Shown here: piece by piece, positions 22,651 through 31,138 of the stretch
How positions within the stretch are numbered: position 1 is the stretch's first letter
How the letters are laid out: the number at the start of each line of letters is the position of its first letter
Virus record (IMG/VR): IMGVR_UViG_3300042520_000697
Span: 1 to 34,704 of that record
Length of the DNA stretch: 34,704 nt
Direction: 5' to 3' (one strand)
Source of the DNA: a virus
The notes under the pieces: model-generated
Told to the model about the DNA's origin: nothing
Databases searched by the model: none
The model's input: the letters and a program-made list of their open reading frames with translations, nothing else
Made by a program: the position numbers and the translations under genes

Positions 22651-25170
22651 ATGGCAGTTAAAACAATTATAATATTTACTCCTTGTTGTAGTCCAGGAAG
22701 CAGTCTTACTTTTGAAGGTGATATTCCAGGTCTTACTAATAACAATGTTTATATTTATAATGGGCCTCCTGTAATAGGTACGTCAACAGGAACACCTTTG
22801 TATGATACTTTGCTTACTCCACAATGTTATATTTTTTCTAGAGGTAGTGCACCAATAACAAGTACTTTTGTTGCAGTTACAAGTACCCCATTAGTAATTG
22901 GAAATTTTGCATTAAATGTAGCAAATCCAAAAAATTGTGCTACTCAAAATTGTATTGATGCTTGTACTGCTCAACCAGACAACACCTGGACACCTAGATT
23001 TTTAATATATAGTCCATGTTGTGGTGGTCCTTCTTTATATTTTAGAGTCACTGATATAAATGGAAACTATCCGGGTGTAATTCCTTCTACAGGAGTAGCA
23101 TTATATATTGGTCCAAATTATCCAGCAACAGATGGAGCTGGAATGTCTATGCCTCCAGGATTAATTACTAATACATGTTATAGTATAACATCTTCTGCAG
23201 TAGGTCCAACATCATTTATTACATCAACAGCTGAATATAATAATTTACAATTAGCTCCACCAGATAATCCTAGTACTTATAATTACCGTTCTTATATAAA
23301 TGATAATTGTGCTGCATTTATTAGTGAATGTCCTACATGTAATACATCATGTTATGCATTATGGTCATGTGATGGATCTATTCCTGTATTTACTACAAAT
23401 GTAGATCTGTCAGCTTATGTAGGATTAAATATAGTTGTAACTAGTGTTGATCCAGCAGATAACATAACTAGTCTTTGTGTTTTTGTAGAAGAACTAGCAA
23501 ATACTACATGTACAGATCCTATTGATATTACTATAGATCCAGTAATATATTGTGATTGTGATTGTGCATGTTATACAGTAATTGGTAATGCAACATCTAT
23601 AAATTATATAGATTGTGAAGGTAATTTTGTACAGGTTTTAAATCCAGCAACTTATAATCAATTTTGTGCAAGAGCATATCCATTAGTTGATGCACCAATT
23701 GATGAAACAATAGTTATTACAAATAGTGGTGATTGTGTTCAGCAACAGGTGTTAGATCCTATAACTTGTGAAGAAAATGTTGAATGGGTATGTCCAGTTA
23801 AATGTTATCAACTTACAGAGTGTGATAATCCTACTAATATCATATACAGTACAACTGCAGCTTTAGAACAGATTGTATTAAATAATCAGATAATAACAAT
23901 TGATGGTTTTACAGAATGTTGGGAAGTAAAAGAATCACCTATAGATTGTGAGTGTCCAATTAATGTAACTGTTTTAACTGTAAGTAGTTGTTGTAGAGTA
24001 TGTAAAGGAGATACTAATTACAAGTTAACTAGTTGTTTAAATCCAAATGTATTTATTTATACATCATCGGATCTTTCACTTTATATTGATCAAACTATTA
24101 TAAGAAAAGACTGTGGTGGTTGTTGGATTGTAACTGAAATAAATACACCTATTCCAACTAATACACCAATAGAGGTTGTACAAGGATTTACAAATTGTGA
24201 TGAATGTGAAAGAATACATTATCTACTTACAGATTGTTATAATCCTTTAAATACTATAATTACTTATACGGATCTATCAGCATACTTAGATCAGTATATT
24301 AAATTAGAATGGTGTCCAGATACATGTTGGAAAGTAACTACTACAACAGAAACTGAAAATGCAGGTATTGTATCTGATATACAAAATTCATATGAGGAAT
24401 GTATTGATTGTATTACAGATGCAAAATGTATTTGTAGTACAATTAAAAATTATGATGCTGTAATACAAACCTATAGTTATATTAATTGCTATGGTCAGTT
24501 ACAAACTGTTACACTTGCACCTGGACAAAAAAGTGAAAGGATATGTGTAATAAAATGGTTAGTACCAGAAAGTTGTAACTGTTTAGTTCTTACTGAAACT
24601 AATGGAACAATTACACAAAATGTTGTTATATATCCATCTGGAGAATATCAAAATAATAAACCTGTTTGGACTTTTAATGACAGTATAATATATTATGATG
24701 GTACAAAATGGATATTAGAAACAGTATCAAATAATTATTATTTAGAATCTGTAGTAAATTTAAATTGCCCAGTTGGTACATGGCATCAATCATCAAGTAT
24801 TCCTACGCAAGTAACTACAGTTATTACAACTAAAGAATGTCAAAATACAATTGAATATTTTGGAGACTGTGTTAATGGTATATGCCCTCCTAGAAAACAT
24901 ACTAAAAAATCTGTAAGACCTGGATATAATACACCAGCTTGTGAGACTTGGAAGTATGAAGAAATATCTTGTAGAGCAGCAGAAGCTATGTACAGAAAAG
25001 TTATGGAATTAAGATATGGTATTTCAAACTGTTGTGGTGATGATGATGAAAAGTATATTATCCAAAAAGAATTGGTTGATTTACAAGCATTGATACCACC
25101 TGCAAAAATAACTCCTGTACCTCCTCCACCACTTATTAGTACAGTATATACAACATTTAAAGCTATCTAA
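22651..25170 (+). CDS. Large Cys-rich repeat protein of the tail module
   Basis: 839 residues with about 57 cysteines (near 7%). Two N-terminal units of about 100 residues (each starting with PCC and containing a GPP/GPN turn and a ..T.CY.. strand) are followed by four repeats beginning near residues 234, 385, 457 and 523 of the form [YH].L..C......I.....L...[VI].....I......CW.V. The C-terminus has KKSVRPGYNTPACETW and SCRAAEAMYRKVMELRYGI, which I recall from Flavobacterium phage tail proteins. No signal peptide. Probably an extended, disulfide- or metal-stabilised tail or baseplate component; its function is unproven. It lies directly before the protease gene (1-nt gap). Confidence 0.6.
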   Translation: MAVKTIIIFTPCCSPGSSLTFEGDIPGLTNNNVYIYNGPPVIGTSTGTPLYDTLLTPQCYIFSRGSAPITSTFVAVTSTPLVIGNFALNVANPKNCATQNCIDACTAQPDNTWTPRFLIYSPCCGGPSLYFRVTDINGNYPGVIPSTGVALYIGPNYPATDGAGMSMPPGLITNTCYSITSSAVGPTSFITSTAEYNNLQLAPPDNPSTYNYRSYINDNCAAFISECPTCNTSCYALWSCDGSIPVFTTNVDLSAYVGLNIVVTSVDPADNITSLCVFVEELANTTCTDPIDITIDPVIYCDCDCACYTVIGNATSINYIDCEGNFVQVLNPATYNQFCARAYPLVDAPIDETIVITNSGDCVQQQVLDPITCEENVEWVCPVKCYQLTECDNPTNIIYSTTAALEQIVLNNQIITIDGFTECWEVKESPIDCECPINVTVLTVSSCCRVCKGDTNYKLTSCLNPNVFIYTSSDLSLYIDQTIIRKDCGGCWIVTEINTPIPTNTPIEVVQGFTNCDECERIHYLLTDCYNPLNTIITYTDLSAYLDQYIKLEWCPDTCWKVTTTTETENAGIVSDIQNSYEECIDCITDAKCICSTIKNYDAVIQTYSYINCYGQLQTVTLAPGQKSERICVIKWLVPESCNCLVLTETNGTITQNVVIYPSGEYQNNKPVWTFNDSIIYYDGTKWILETVSNNYYLESVVNLNCPVGTWHQSSSIPTQVTTVITTKECQNTIEYFGDCVNGICPPRKHTKKSVRPGYNTPACETWKYEEISCRAAEAMYRKVMELRYGISNCCGDDDEKYIIQKELVDLQALIPPAKITPVPPPPLISTVYTTFKAI

Positions 25171-25171
25171 A

Positions 25172-26434
25172 ATGAAACACATTAAAGAAAAGATAAAAGA
25201 ATTAGCTTCAATGTCATTACCAAATGTTACAAGTATATCATATGGTTATAAATTTATAAATGGTATACAAACAAATGAGTTAGCAATACTATATGGTGTA
25301 GCAAAAAAGAAATCATTAGCTGAACTATCTACTGAAGAAATTATTCCTAGAACAATATCTGTTGGTGCAGATGATATAAAAACAGATGTGTTTGAAGCTC
25401 CTATGCCAGAATTACTTGTATGTAATGCTTTTTGTGGACAAGTAGCAGGACCTAACTCTGCAGCAAACAGAACTTTAACAAGACCCTTAGTAGGTGGACT
25501 TTCAATATCTTCTACAAACACTGTATTTTCAGTAGGTACATTTGGATTTATTGCAGTACATGAAGAAACAAATGCATTAGTTGGAGTAACAAATAATCAC
25601 GTTATTATACAAGATTCATTTTTAACTTCTGAAAGAAACTTGTTAGGTTTAATAAGAAATGAATATACTCCAGTAAATACAGTTTATCAAGATGGAGAAA
25701 GTGGATTTATTCCACCATCAAATTATAATATAGGTTTATCATTAAGGTATGTACCTGTATCAGCAAACTCAGATAATAGAGTAGACTGTGCTATATTTTC
25801 ATTACAAAAATCAGATATAGAACAATCTATTATATCTAAGTCAGTTATGCAAAGTGGAGAAACATATAGTGATCCTTTACCATTTGCTACTTCTGATGAG
25901 ATAGATGATTTGCTTATTACTAATCCTATGATATATAGTTCTGGTAGAACTACAGGCCCAAAAGGAGGACCTTTATGTCCACTTAGAATTTTTTCTATCT
26001 TTACTGCATTTCCAATCTTGTATGCAAAACAAGGAGGATTTTCCCCAGTAGTATTTACAGATCAGATTACATATGTAAAAACAGATCCTGCAACAGATCC
26101 TGCCTTATCTCCTACATGTCCTAATCCCGTATATAGTGGAGATTCAGGTTCTGCATTAATTGCAGATTTTAATGGGGTAAGAAAGATTGTAGGACATGTA
26201 TTTGCAGGAACTAAAGTAGGAAGTGATTTTATATTTGGTTATGCAAATAGAATAGATAACACTGCAATAGAAATGGGAATCAAGGCATGGGATGGTACAC
26301 ACAATGTAAAATATGTAGACCCTACATCAATTGAATATATTACAACTCCTAACGGAAGTTCTAATAAATATATAGACTGTAGTGCTAGAAAATATTGGCA
26401 GGTTGGATTAACTTATCTAAATAACCCTTGTTAA
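25172..26434 (+). CDS. Trypsin/chymotrypsin-fold serine protease
   Basis: 420 residues. The catalytic triad is visible in order: His143 in GVTNNHVI (equivalent of TAAHC), Asp205 in RVDCAIFSL and Ser325 in YSGDSGSALI (GDSGG-type). An N-terminal segment of about 100 residues (SYGYKFINGIQTNELAILYGVAKK-like) precedes the fold; no signal peptide. It should hydrolyse peptide bonds in the cytoplasm or as part of the virion. Lying among tail genes directly after the large Cys-rich protein, it may mature tail proteins, act as an autoprotease, or digest host surface proteins; which of these is unknown. The C-terminus adds about 50 residues after the fold. Confidence 0.8.
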   Translation: MKHIKEKIKELASMSLPNVTSISYGYKFINGIQTNELAILYGVAKKKSLAELSTEEIIPRTISVGADDIKTDVFEAPMPELLVCNAFCGQVAGPNSAANRTLTRPLVGGLSISSTNTVFSVGTFGFIAVHEETNALVGVTNNHVIIQDSFLTSERNLLGLIRNEYTPVNTVYQDGESGFIPPSNYNIGLSLRYVPVSANSDNRVDCAIFSLQKSDIEQSIISKSVMQSGETYSDPLPFATSDEIDDLLITNPMIYSSGRTTGPKGGPLCPLRIFSIFTAFPILYAKQGGFSPVVFTDQITYVKTDPATDPALSPTCPNPVYSGDSGSALIADFNGVRKIVGHVFAGTKVGSDFIFGYANRIDNTAIEMGIKAWDGTHNVKYVDPTSIEYITTPNGSSNKYIDCSARKYWQVGLTYLNNPC

Positions 26435-26457
26435 TCTCAATAAAATTATGTATATTA
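26428..26457 (+). promoter_or_regulatory. Promoter P5 for the fibre genes
   Basis: TTG (26428-26430), 20 nt, TATATTA (26451-26457), 16 nt before the ATG at 26474. The -33 box lies inside the end of the protease gene. Confidence 0.6.
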
Positions 26458-26473
26458 TATTAATAGAAAAAAT

Positions 26474-28180
26474 ATGAAACCACTAAATTTTGATAATTCT
26501 CCTTGTAGTCCTATATCAAGTAATTGTGTTATATGGCAAGGACCTAATTTAGATTGTATTAAATTATGTACAGGAGATACTGTATCTGATGTAGTTGCTA
26601 AACTAGCTACTGAACTTTGTACAATAATGGATCAATTAAATATATCAAACTATGATCTTTCATGTTTTGATTTAGTAGGTTGTAAACCTGATACCTATCA
26701 AGCATTCTTACAATTTTTAATTGATCAAGTATGTAATCTAAATAATATTGTTGGAGGACAATCAAGTAATAATCCTGATGAAATAAAAAGTGATCCATTT
26801 ATCACAGTAGCACCTTGTTTTATAGTAAATGGAATTACAGTAATGACATTAACTGAATATGTTATTGCAATAGGTATAAGAGTTTGTAATCTAGTAGATC
26901 AAGTAGCTGATATACAAACTCAAATTGATAACTTACAACTTCAGGTAAATTCATTAGAAATAATAGTTAATCAAGGTAGTACATATACATTACCTTCTAT
27001 ATCAACAAATTGTTTTGCAAGTGCAATTGGAAATCCTTCAGCAACAATTGATCTTGTAGTAAATGCATTGGTAAATGATCCTTTAATTTCATATTGTGAA
27101 TTACTTGCATCAACAGGATTACCAGCAGAAATAACTTCAGCAGTATTATCTCAATGTATTCTTAATGGTTCACCATCACTTGCTAATCCTGGACAAGACA
27201 TGCAAACAGCATATGGTCCTTATACAGGAGCAGGAACTTGGCAAAACAATCCTATTACTGCAGCTGATGCACTAAATAATTTATGGATAGCACTTTGTGA
27301 TATATACACATATGTATCAACATTAACTTTAACTGTTCAAGATACAAACACTATAGATCTTGATTATACTTCAGGAGTATTAACAGCAAACATTGTAGAT
27401 ACAGGATGGGTAGATTTAAATGGATTTTTATGGTATGGGGTAAATAGTGCTACAAGAGTTCCTCAATGTAGAAGAATTGGTAATCAAGTACATTTTAGAG
27501 GTATATTAATGATTCCTTTACAAGAACCTCCTGGTAATCAACCATTAGAGTGGGATTATAAAGGATCTTCTCCATTAACAGATACTTATTTTGGAAATTC
27601 AACAGTAACACCATCAACAACGGGTCCTGGATCTGTAGTATTAAATTCTGGTGGTTCTATTACATTTAATCAAGGTTTGTCAGTTATACCAACATCTGTA
27701 GTTGCTAATGCTTTAAATTTTGATAATACATATTCTATGGGTTTTAAAATAGCACTTAGATTTATTCGTATTGATACTTCACCTACATACAGTGGAACTT
27801 TATCAACTTTATTAAGACCATCAATTACAGCAGATAAAAGATTAGTATTACAATTAGTAAAAGATATTGAAGAAACGGCTGGTACTGGAGGAACACCAGG
27901 TAATCCACACAGTACTTCACTTTTAAACAATTTAATATCACATGTAAGAAATAATGAATTTGTACCAAAATATCAAAGTGCATCAAGTGTAATGGCAAGT
28001 TCACCTGTTTCAGGTGTACAACCTGTTGAATTAGATTATGATTCTACATTAAGATATGAATTTGATTGTGATGCTAATGATGAAACTAATTTGGGTGGAT
28101 TTGGTTGGATAGATTTAGATGGTTTAATAGCTTATCTTGATCCATGTAACACAGATATTAAAAATTATTCTTGTCCTTAA
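26474..28180 (+). CDS. Tail fibre / baseplate-type protein A
   Basis: 568 residues. The N-terminal 90 residues have SSNCVIWQGPNLDCIKLC followed by TVSDVVAKLATELC, a two-cysteine element also present in shortened form in the next gene (NCVIYSGPGITC ... DTS). A coiled-coil stretch (about 140-170, VADIQTQIDNLQLQVNSLEI) suggests trimerisation. The C-terminal half is beta-rich with GNQVHFRGILMIPLQEPP (about 338-355), which I recall from phage appendage proteins. Likely a trimeric fibre whose N-terminal domain docks on the virion. Receptor binding is inferred. Confidence 0.6.
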   Translation: MKPLNFDNSPCSPISSNCVIWQGPNLDCIKLCTGDTVSDVVAKLATELCTIMDQLNISNYDLSCFDLVGCKPDTYQAFLQFLIDQVCNLNNIVGGQSSNNPDEIKSDPFITVAPCFIVNGITVMTLTEYVIAIGIRVCNLVDQVADIQTQIDNLQLQVNSLEIIVNQGSTYTLPSISTNCFASAIGNPSATIDLVVNALVNDPLISYCELLASTGLPAEITSAVLSQCILNGSPSLANPGQDMQTAYGPYTGAGTWQNNPITAADALNNLWIALCDIYTYVSTLTLTVQDTNTIDLDYTSGVLTANIVDTGWVDLNGFLWYGVNSATRVPQCRRIGNQVHFRGILMIPLQEPPGNQPLEWDYKGSSPLTDTYFGNSTVTPSTTGPGSVVLNSGGSITFNQGLSVIPTSVVANALNFDNTYSMGFKIALRFIRIDTSPTYSGTLSTLLRPSITADKRLVLQLVKDIEETAGTGGTPGNPHSTSLLNNLISHVRNNEFVPKYQSASSVMASSPVSGVQPVELDYDSTLRYEFDCDANDETNLGGFGWIDLDGLIAYLDPCNTDIKNYSCP

Positions 28181-28191
28181 AATATTAAATA

Positions 28192-29775
28192 ATGGCTTGT
28201 TCAAATACAAATATAACATGTACTAGTTGTAATACAACTTGTAGTGGTTGCAATACTAAATGTCCAAAGTGTGGTTGCAAGGATAGTTTTTTAACTACCC
28301 CACCACCATGCCCTACACCAGCAGGATGTCCCGATCCTCCTGCATGTTCAGAAGTATTAGATGCTAATTGTGTTATATATTCTGGACCTGGTATTACTTG
28401 TAATGATGACACAGTAGTTGTTCCAGATACATCTATAATGAATGCATTAGAAGATATTGTAAGATATTTTTGTGCATTTAATCCAACTATTCCTGAAATA
28501 ACATGTGATACAGATATTGTTGTAGATGCTGATTCTAGTATTATAGAAGCATTTGAAGCTATAGTAAATTATTTTTGTACTGCTATTTCTACACTAGTAC
28601 CAATTACAGCTGATAATGGTCTTACTATGAGTACAATAACAAATGTACAATGGGGAGGAACATTAATACAAGATACTACTATAACTCAAGCAGGATACAC
28701 AACTACCTTTACAGCAACTCCTATTGCAGGATCATCAGCTATGACAATTGTAACAAGTGGTGTTGATGCAAATACAATTGGTCTTACAATTAGAAATCTT
28801 ATTACAGATGCTACATCAAAAGCTGCTGAATTTGGAGGTGGTTTAGGACAAGGTTTGCTTGTAACAACAAATAATGCTCCTACTAATCCTGCATTATATG
28901 CAGTTGCTGAAGAACCTACATTAGGTAATGTTACAGTTAATGTTCTTAAATTGTATGCATCTACTGCAGCACCCGCACTTGCAGGTATAGGTGCAGCAAT
29001 TAATTTTACTTATCAAACAACTTTAGGAACAGAATTATCATCGGGAAGAATAGGTTATACATCTACTACAAATAGTGCATTACCACTTTTAAATGTAGCT
29101 AAATTTTTTATTACTACAAAAGACAATGGTTCTGCAACACCTGATACTAAATTAGAGATATCAGGAAATGGGCAGTTAAAACTTAATAGATATGGTATAG
29201 GTACATTTGCAGGAACTCCTACATTTAATCTATTAACTAATGGTACTGGTGATGTAATTGAACAAACAGCCGGTTTATTTGGTACTGCATTTAGAGCAAT
29301 AATATCACCTCCTCCAACTATTAATGTTCAAGTTAAAAGTTATTTAAACTCATTTGTTGGAACAGGTCAAACTATTATTCCTACTGTTCAGTATCAAATT
29401 GTTAATGGAGTAACAACGTCACAATATAATGCTGGTACAGGAGTTTGGACATGTCCTCAAACAGGTAGATATGATATTAATTGTAACTTATATCTTACTG
29501 CTCCTGCAGGTACTACTGGTTGGGGAGATTCAAATGATGGAAATATACAAATAGGTGTTACTGATACTACAGGAACAGCTATAATATACTTTGCTGATAT
29601 TATTATGATTAGAAAAGGAGTGTTCTTAAAGACAGCATATTTAACAGGAACATTACAAGGTGCTGTATTAAATGCAGGTACACAATTGATTTTTAAAGTT
29701 TTGAACTTTACAGATATTAATTATGTACCCGTAATTGGAGATAATATAGACTGGTCAATAAGACGAGTTGGATAA
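28192..29775 (+). CDS. Tail fibre / receptor-binding protein B with C1q-like C-terminus
   Basis: 527 residues. The first 50 residues carry tandem CxxC elements (about eight cysteines) before a Pro-rich linker. Next come two units resembling the N-terminal element of the preceding protein (NCVIYSGPGITC...ALEDIVRYFC and CDTDIVV...AFEAIVNYFC). The middle (about 140-370) is a Thr/Ala/Gly-rich beta shaft. The last 155 residues read as a C1q/TNF-like jelly roll: YNAGTGVWTCPQTGRYDINC and later GDNIDWSIRRVG. Such heads are trimeric and bind ligands, so this is the best receptor-binding candidate in the window. A terminator follows. Confidence 0.65.
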   Translation: MACSNTNITCTSCNTTCSGCNTKCPKCGCKDSFLTTPPPCPTPAGCPDPPACSEVLDANCVIYSGPGITCNDDTVVVPDTSIMNALEDIVRYFCAFNPTIPEITCDTDIVVDADSSIIEAFEAIVNYFCTAISTLVPITADNGLTMSTITNVQWGGTLIQDTTITQAGYTTTFTATPIAGSSAMTIVTSGVDANTIGLTIRNLITDATSKAAEFGGGLGQGLLVTTNNAPTNPALYAVAEEPTLGNVTVNVLKLYASTAAPALAGIGAAINFTYQTTLGTELSSGRIGYTSTTNSALPLLNVAKFFITTKDNGSATPDTKLEISGNGQLKLNRYGIGTFAGTPTFNLLTNGTGDVIEQTAGLFGTAFRAIISPPPTINVQVKSYLNSFVGTGQTIIPTVQYQIVNGVTTSQYNAGTGVWTCPQTGRYDINCNLYLTAPAGTTGWGDSNDGNIQIGVTDTTGTAIIYFADIIMIRKGVFLKTAYLTGTLQGAVLNAGTQLIFKVLNFTDINYVPVIGDNIDWSIRRVG

Positions 29776-29821
29776 CTATAAAGAAGTTACAGGTTGTTGG
29801 TTTCTGTGACAACAAGGCAAT

Positions 29822-29851
29822 ACCCTCACACTTGTGGGGGTTTTGTTTTTT
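29822..29851 (+). terminator. Rho-independent terminator after the fibre genes
   Basis: Stem ACCCTCAC (29822-29829) with GTGGGGGT (29834-29841), including one T-G wobble, a 4-nt loop, then a T-rich tract. It ends the fibre operon before promoter P6. Confidence 0.85.
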
Positions 29852-29858
29852 AGTTACA

Positions 29859-29889
29859 TTTGTTAATGTCAAATATTTTTAGTATATTA
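29859..29889 (+). promoter_or_regulatory. Promoter P6, almost touching the next start codon
   Basis: TTTG (29859-29862), 20 nt, TATATTA (29883-29889) in TTTTTAGTATATTAAT. Only 2 nt separate the box from the ATG at 29892. An inverted repeat ATTTG/CAAAT (29858-29874) overlaps the upstream box. Confidence 0.6.
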
Positions 29890-29891
29890 AT

Positions 29892-30473
29892 ATGAAGGAG
29901 TTTAAGAAACCAAATGTAAAAGCTTCAAGGTATAGACCAGAAGTAATAACTCTCTTAAATAAAGAGTTCTTTGAAAACTTTAAAAAAGCATATCCTAAGT
30001 ATAAAAACTTGGATAATAAACTATTAAGAAAAATCATTAAACGATTTAATCAAATAGTTTATCAGACAGTAATTGATACAAGAGATGGTGTGCAATTGCC
30101 GGAGCAATTAGGTTGGTTATTTATTGGAACATGTCAACGTAGTAAGAAAGACAATATTGATTATGCAAAATCTAAAAAGTATGGTGTTAAGGTAACAAAC
30201 AATAATTGGGAAACAGATGGAAAACTAGCTAAGATATTTTTTACAAACTATGCACCAAAACACAAAATGAAGAATAGAGAATTTTGGGGGTTTACTGCAT
30301 GTAGAGAATTTAAAAGATCAGTAGCTAAAACATATCCTGAAAATTGGAATATATATGTACCTGTTCTATCTAAGGCAAAAATAGATAAAGTTTACAATAG
30401 TATTATGTATAAAGATTATTTAAATAAAGTTGAGAAAACAACTTTAAAAACATATAACGAATTTGAGTTATGA
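29892..30473 (+). CDS. crAss-like conserved-type protein of the tail block, possibly IHF-like
   Basis: 193 residues, basic (many Lys, Tyr, Asn). The first half holds two helices (LLNKEFFENFKKAYPKYKN, LRKIIKRFNQIVYQTVI), then a turn GVQLPEQLGWLFIGTCQRS that recalls the 'V.L.G.G.F' strand of HU/IHF proteins. The second half has GKLAKIFFTNYAPKHKMK and FWGFTACREFKRSVAKTYPE. I remember this pattern from crAss-like phages near the ring genes; a DNA-binding role is plausible from charge but unproven. The ATG is only 2 nt downstream of the P6 box, and no alternative in-frame start precedes the conserved part. It overlaps the next gene by 4 nt. Confidence 0.6.
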   Translation: MKEFKKPNVKASRYRPEVITLLNKEFFENFKKAYPKYKNLDNKLLRKIIKRFNQIVYQTVIDTRDGVQLPEQLGWLFIGTCQRSKKDNIDYAKSKKYGVKVTNNNWETDGKLAKIFFTNYAPKHKMKNREFWGFTACREFKRSVAKTYPENWNIYVPVLSKAKIDKVYNSIMYKDYLNKVEKTTLKTYNEFEL

Positions 30474-31138
30474 CAACAATTGGAGATGCCGTATCACGAG
30501 TAAGAAATACATTAAAAGCTGTAAAGGAAGATCCTTTTCTTACTGACAGAGTTATATATTCTGCAATAACAAAGTATGGGCAAACTCTTTTAAAGAGAGA
30601 AGATAATCAATTTAGATTAATGAAGATAAGTTCTATCTTCAATGTTCTTTCTTATGTTGAACTTATTGATGTTGATAGAGTTGAAGCAGGATGTATTGGT
30701 GTATATTCAGGATGTTATTTTAAAAGAACAAAAGATAAACTACCTACAATTTTTGATGGAGCAATGGGTCCTATTATTCGTACTGTATCTTCTATAGATG
30801 GATCAATAGAAATGTTCAGAACAGATCCTGGTACTTGGGTTTCTATAACTAAGTCAACAACATTTAAATATAATAAGAGACCTTACTTCTGGTATCTTAA
30901 CGGTTACTTATATTGTCCCAATATAGACTGGGAAGCAATAAGAATTGAAGCTGTATTTGAAGGAAGTACTGCAGAGTATAATTGTAATACAGATCCTTGT
31001 CTTATTAGACAGAATGATCCATTACCTTTTCCAGAATATTTATTTTCTGAAATAGAGCAGTTTGTTATAAAAGAATTAACCATGGCTATGCAGGTTCCAA
31101 CTGATGGGCCTGATGATGGTCAAAATGCATTAAGATAA
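30470..31138 (+). CDS. Tail ring / stabilization-type protein (crAss-like)
   Basis: 222 residues. The N-terminus TIGDAVSRVRNTLKAVKEDPFLTDRVIYS is followed by VELIDVDRVEAGC (about 57-69) and KRTKDKLPTIFDGAMGP (about 81-97); this series matches my memory of a conserved crAss-like tail protein predicted to resemble P22 gp4-type stabilization proteins. It probably forms a ring beneath the portal. The C-terminal FSEIEQFVIKELTMAMQVP helix fits a ring interface. It overlaps both neighbours (ATGA upstream; one base downstream), so the three tail genes are translated together. Confidence 0.7.
   Translation: MTTIGDAVSRVRNTLKAVKEDPFLTDRVIYSAITKYGQTLLKREDNQFRLMKISSIFNVLSYVELIDVDRVEAGCIGVYSGCYFKRTKDKLPTIFDGAMGPIIRTVSSIDGSIEMFRTDPGTWVSITKSTTFKYNKRPYFWYLNGYLYCPNIDWEAIRIEAVFEGSTAEYNCNTDPCLIRQNDPLPFPEYLFSEIEQFVIKELTMAMQVPTDGPDDGQNALR

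Noticed and set aside
1206-28412. Other minus-strand ORFs of 60-120 aa (e.g. 1206-1508, 5453-5728, 12200-12445, 17979-18239, 27670-27930)
   Set aside because: All lie within or across confident plus-strand genes, have shadow-type composition, and no promoter, terminator or spacing supports a minus-strand gene anywhere.
26474-29775. Diversity-generating retroelement acting on the fibre genes
   Set aside because: No reverse transcriptase and no template/variable repeat pair were seen in the window; it could only exist if the parts lie outside.
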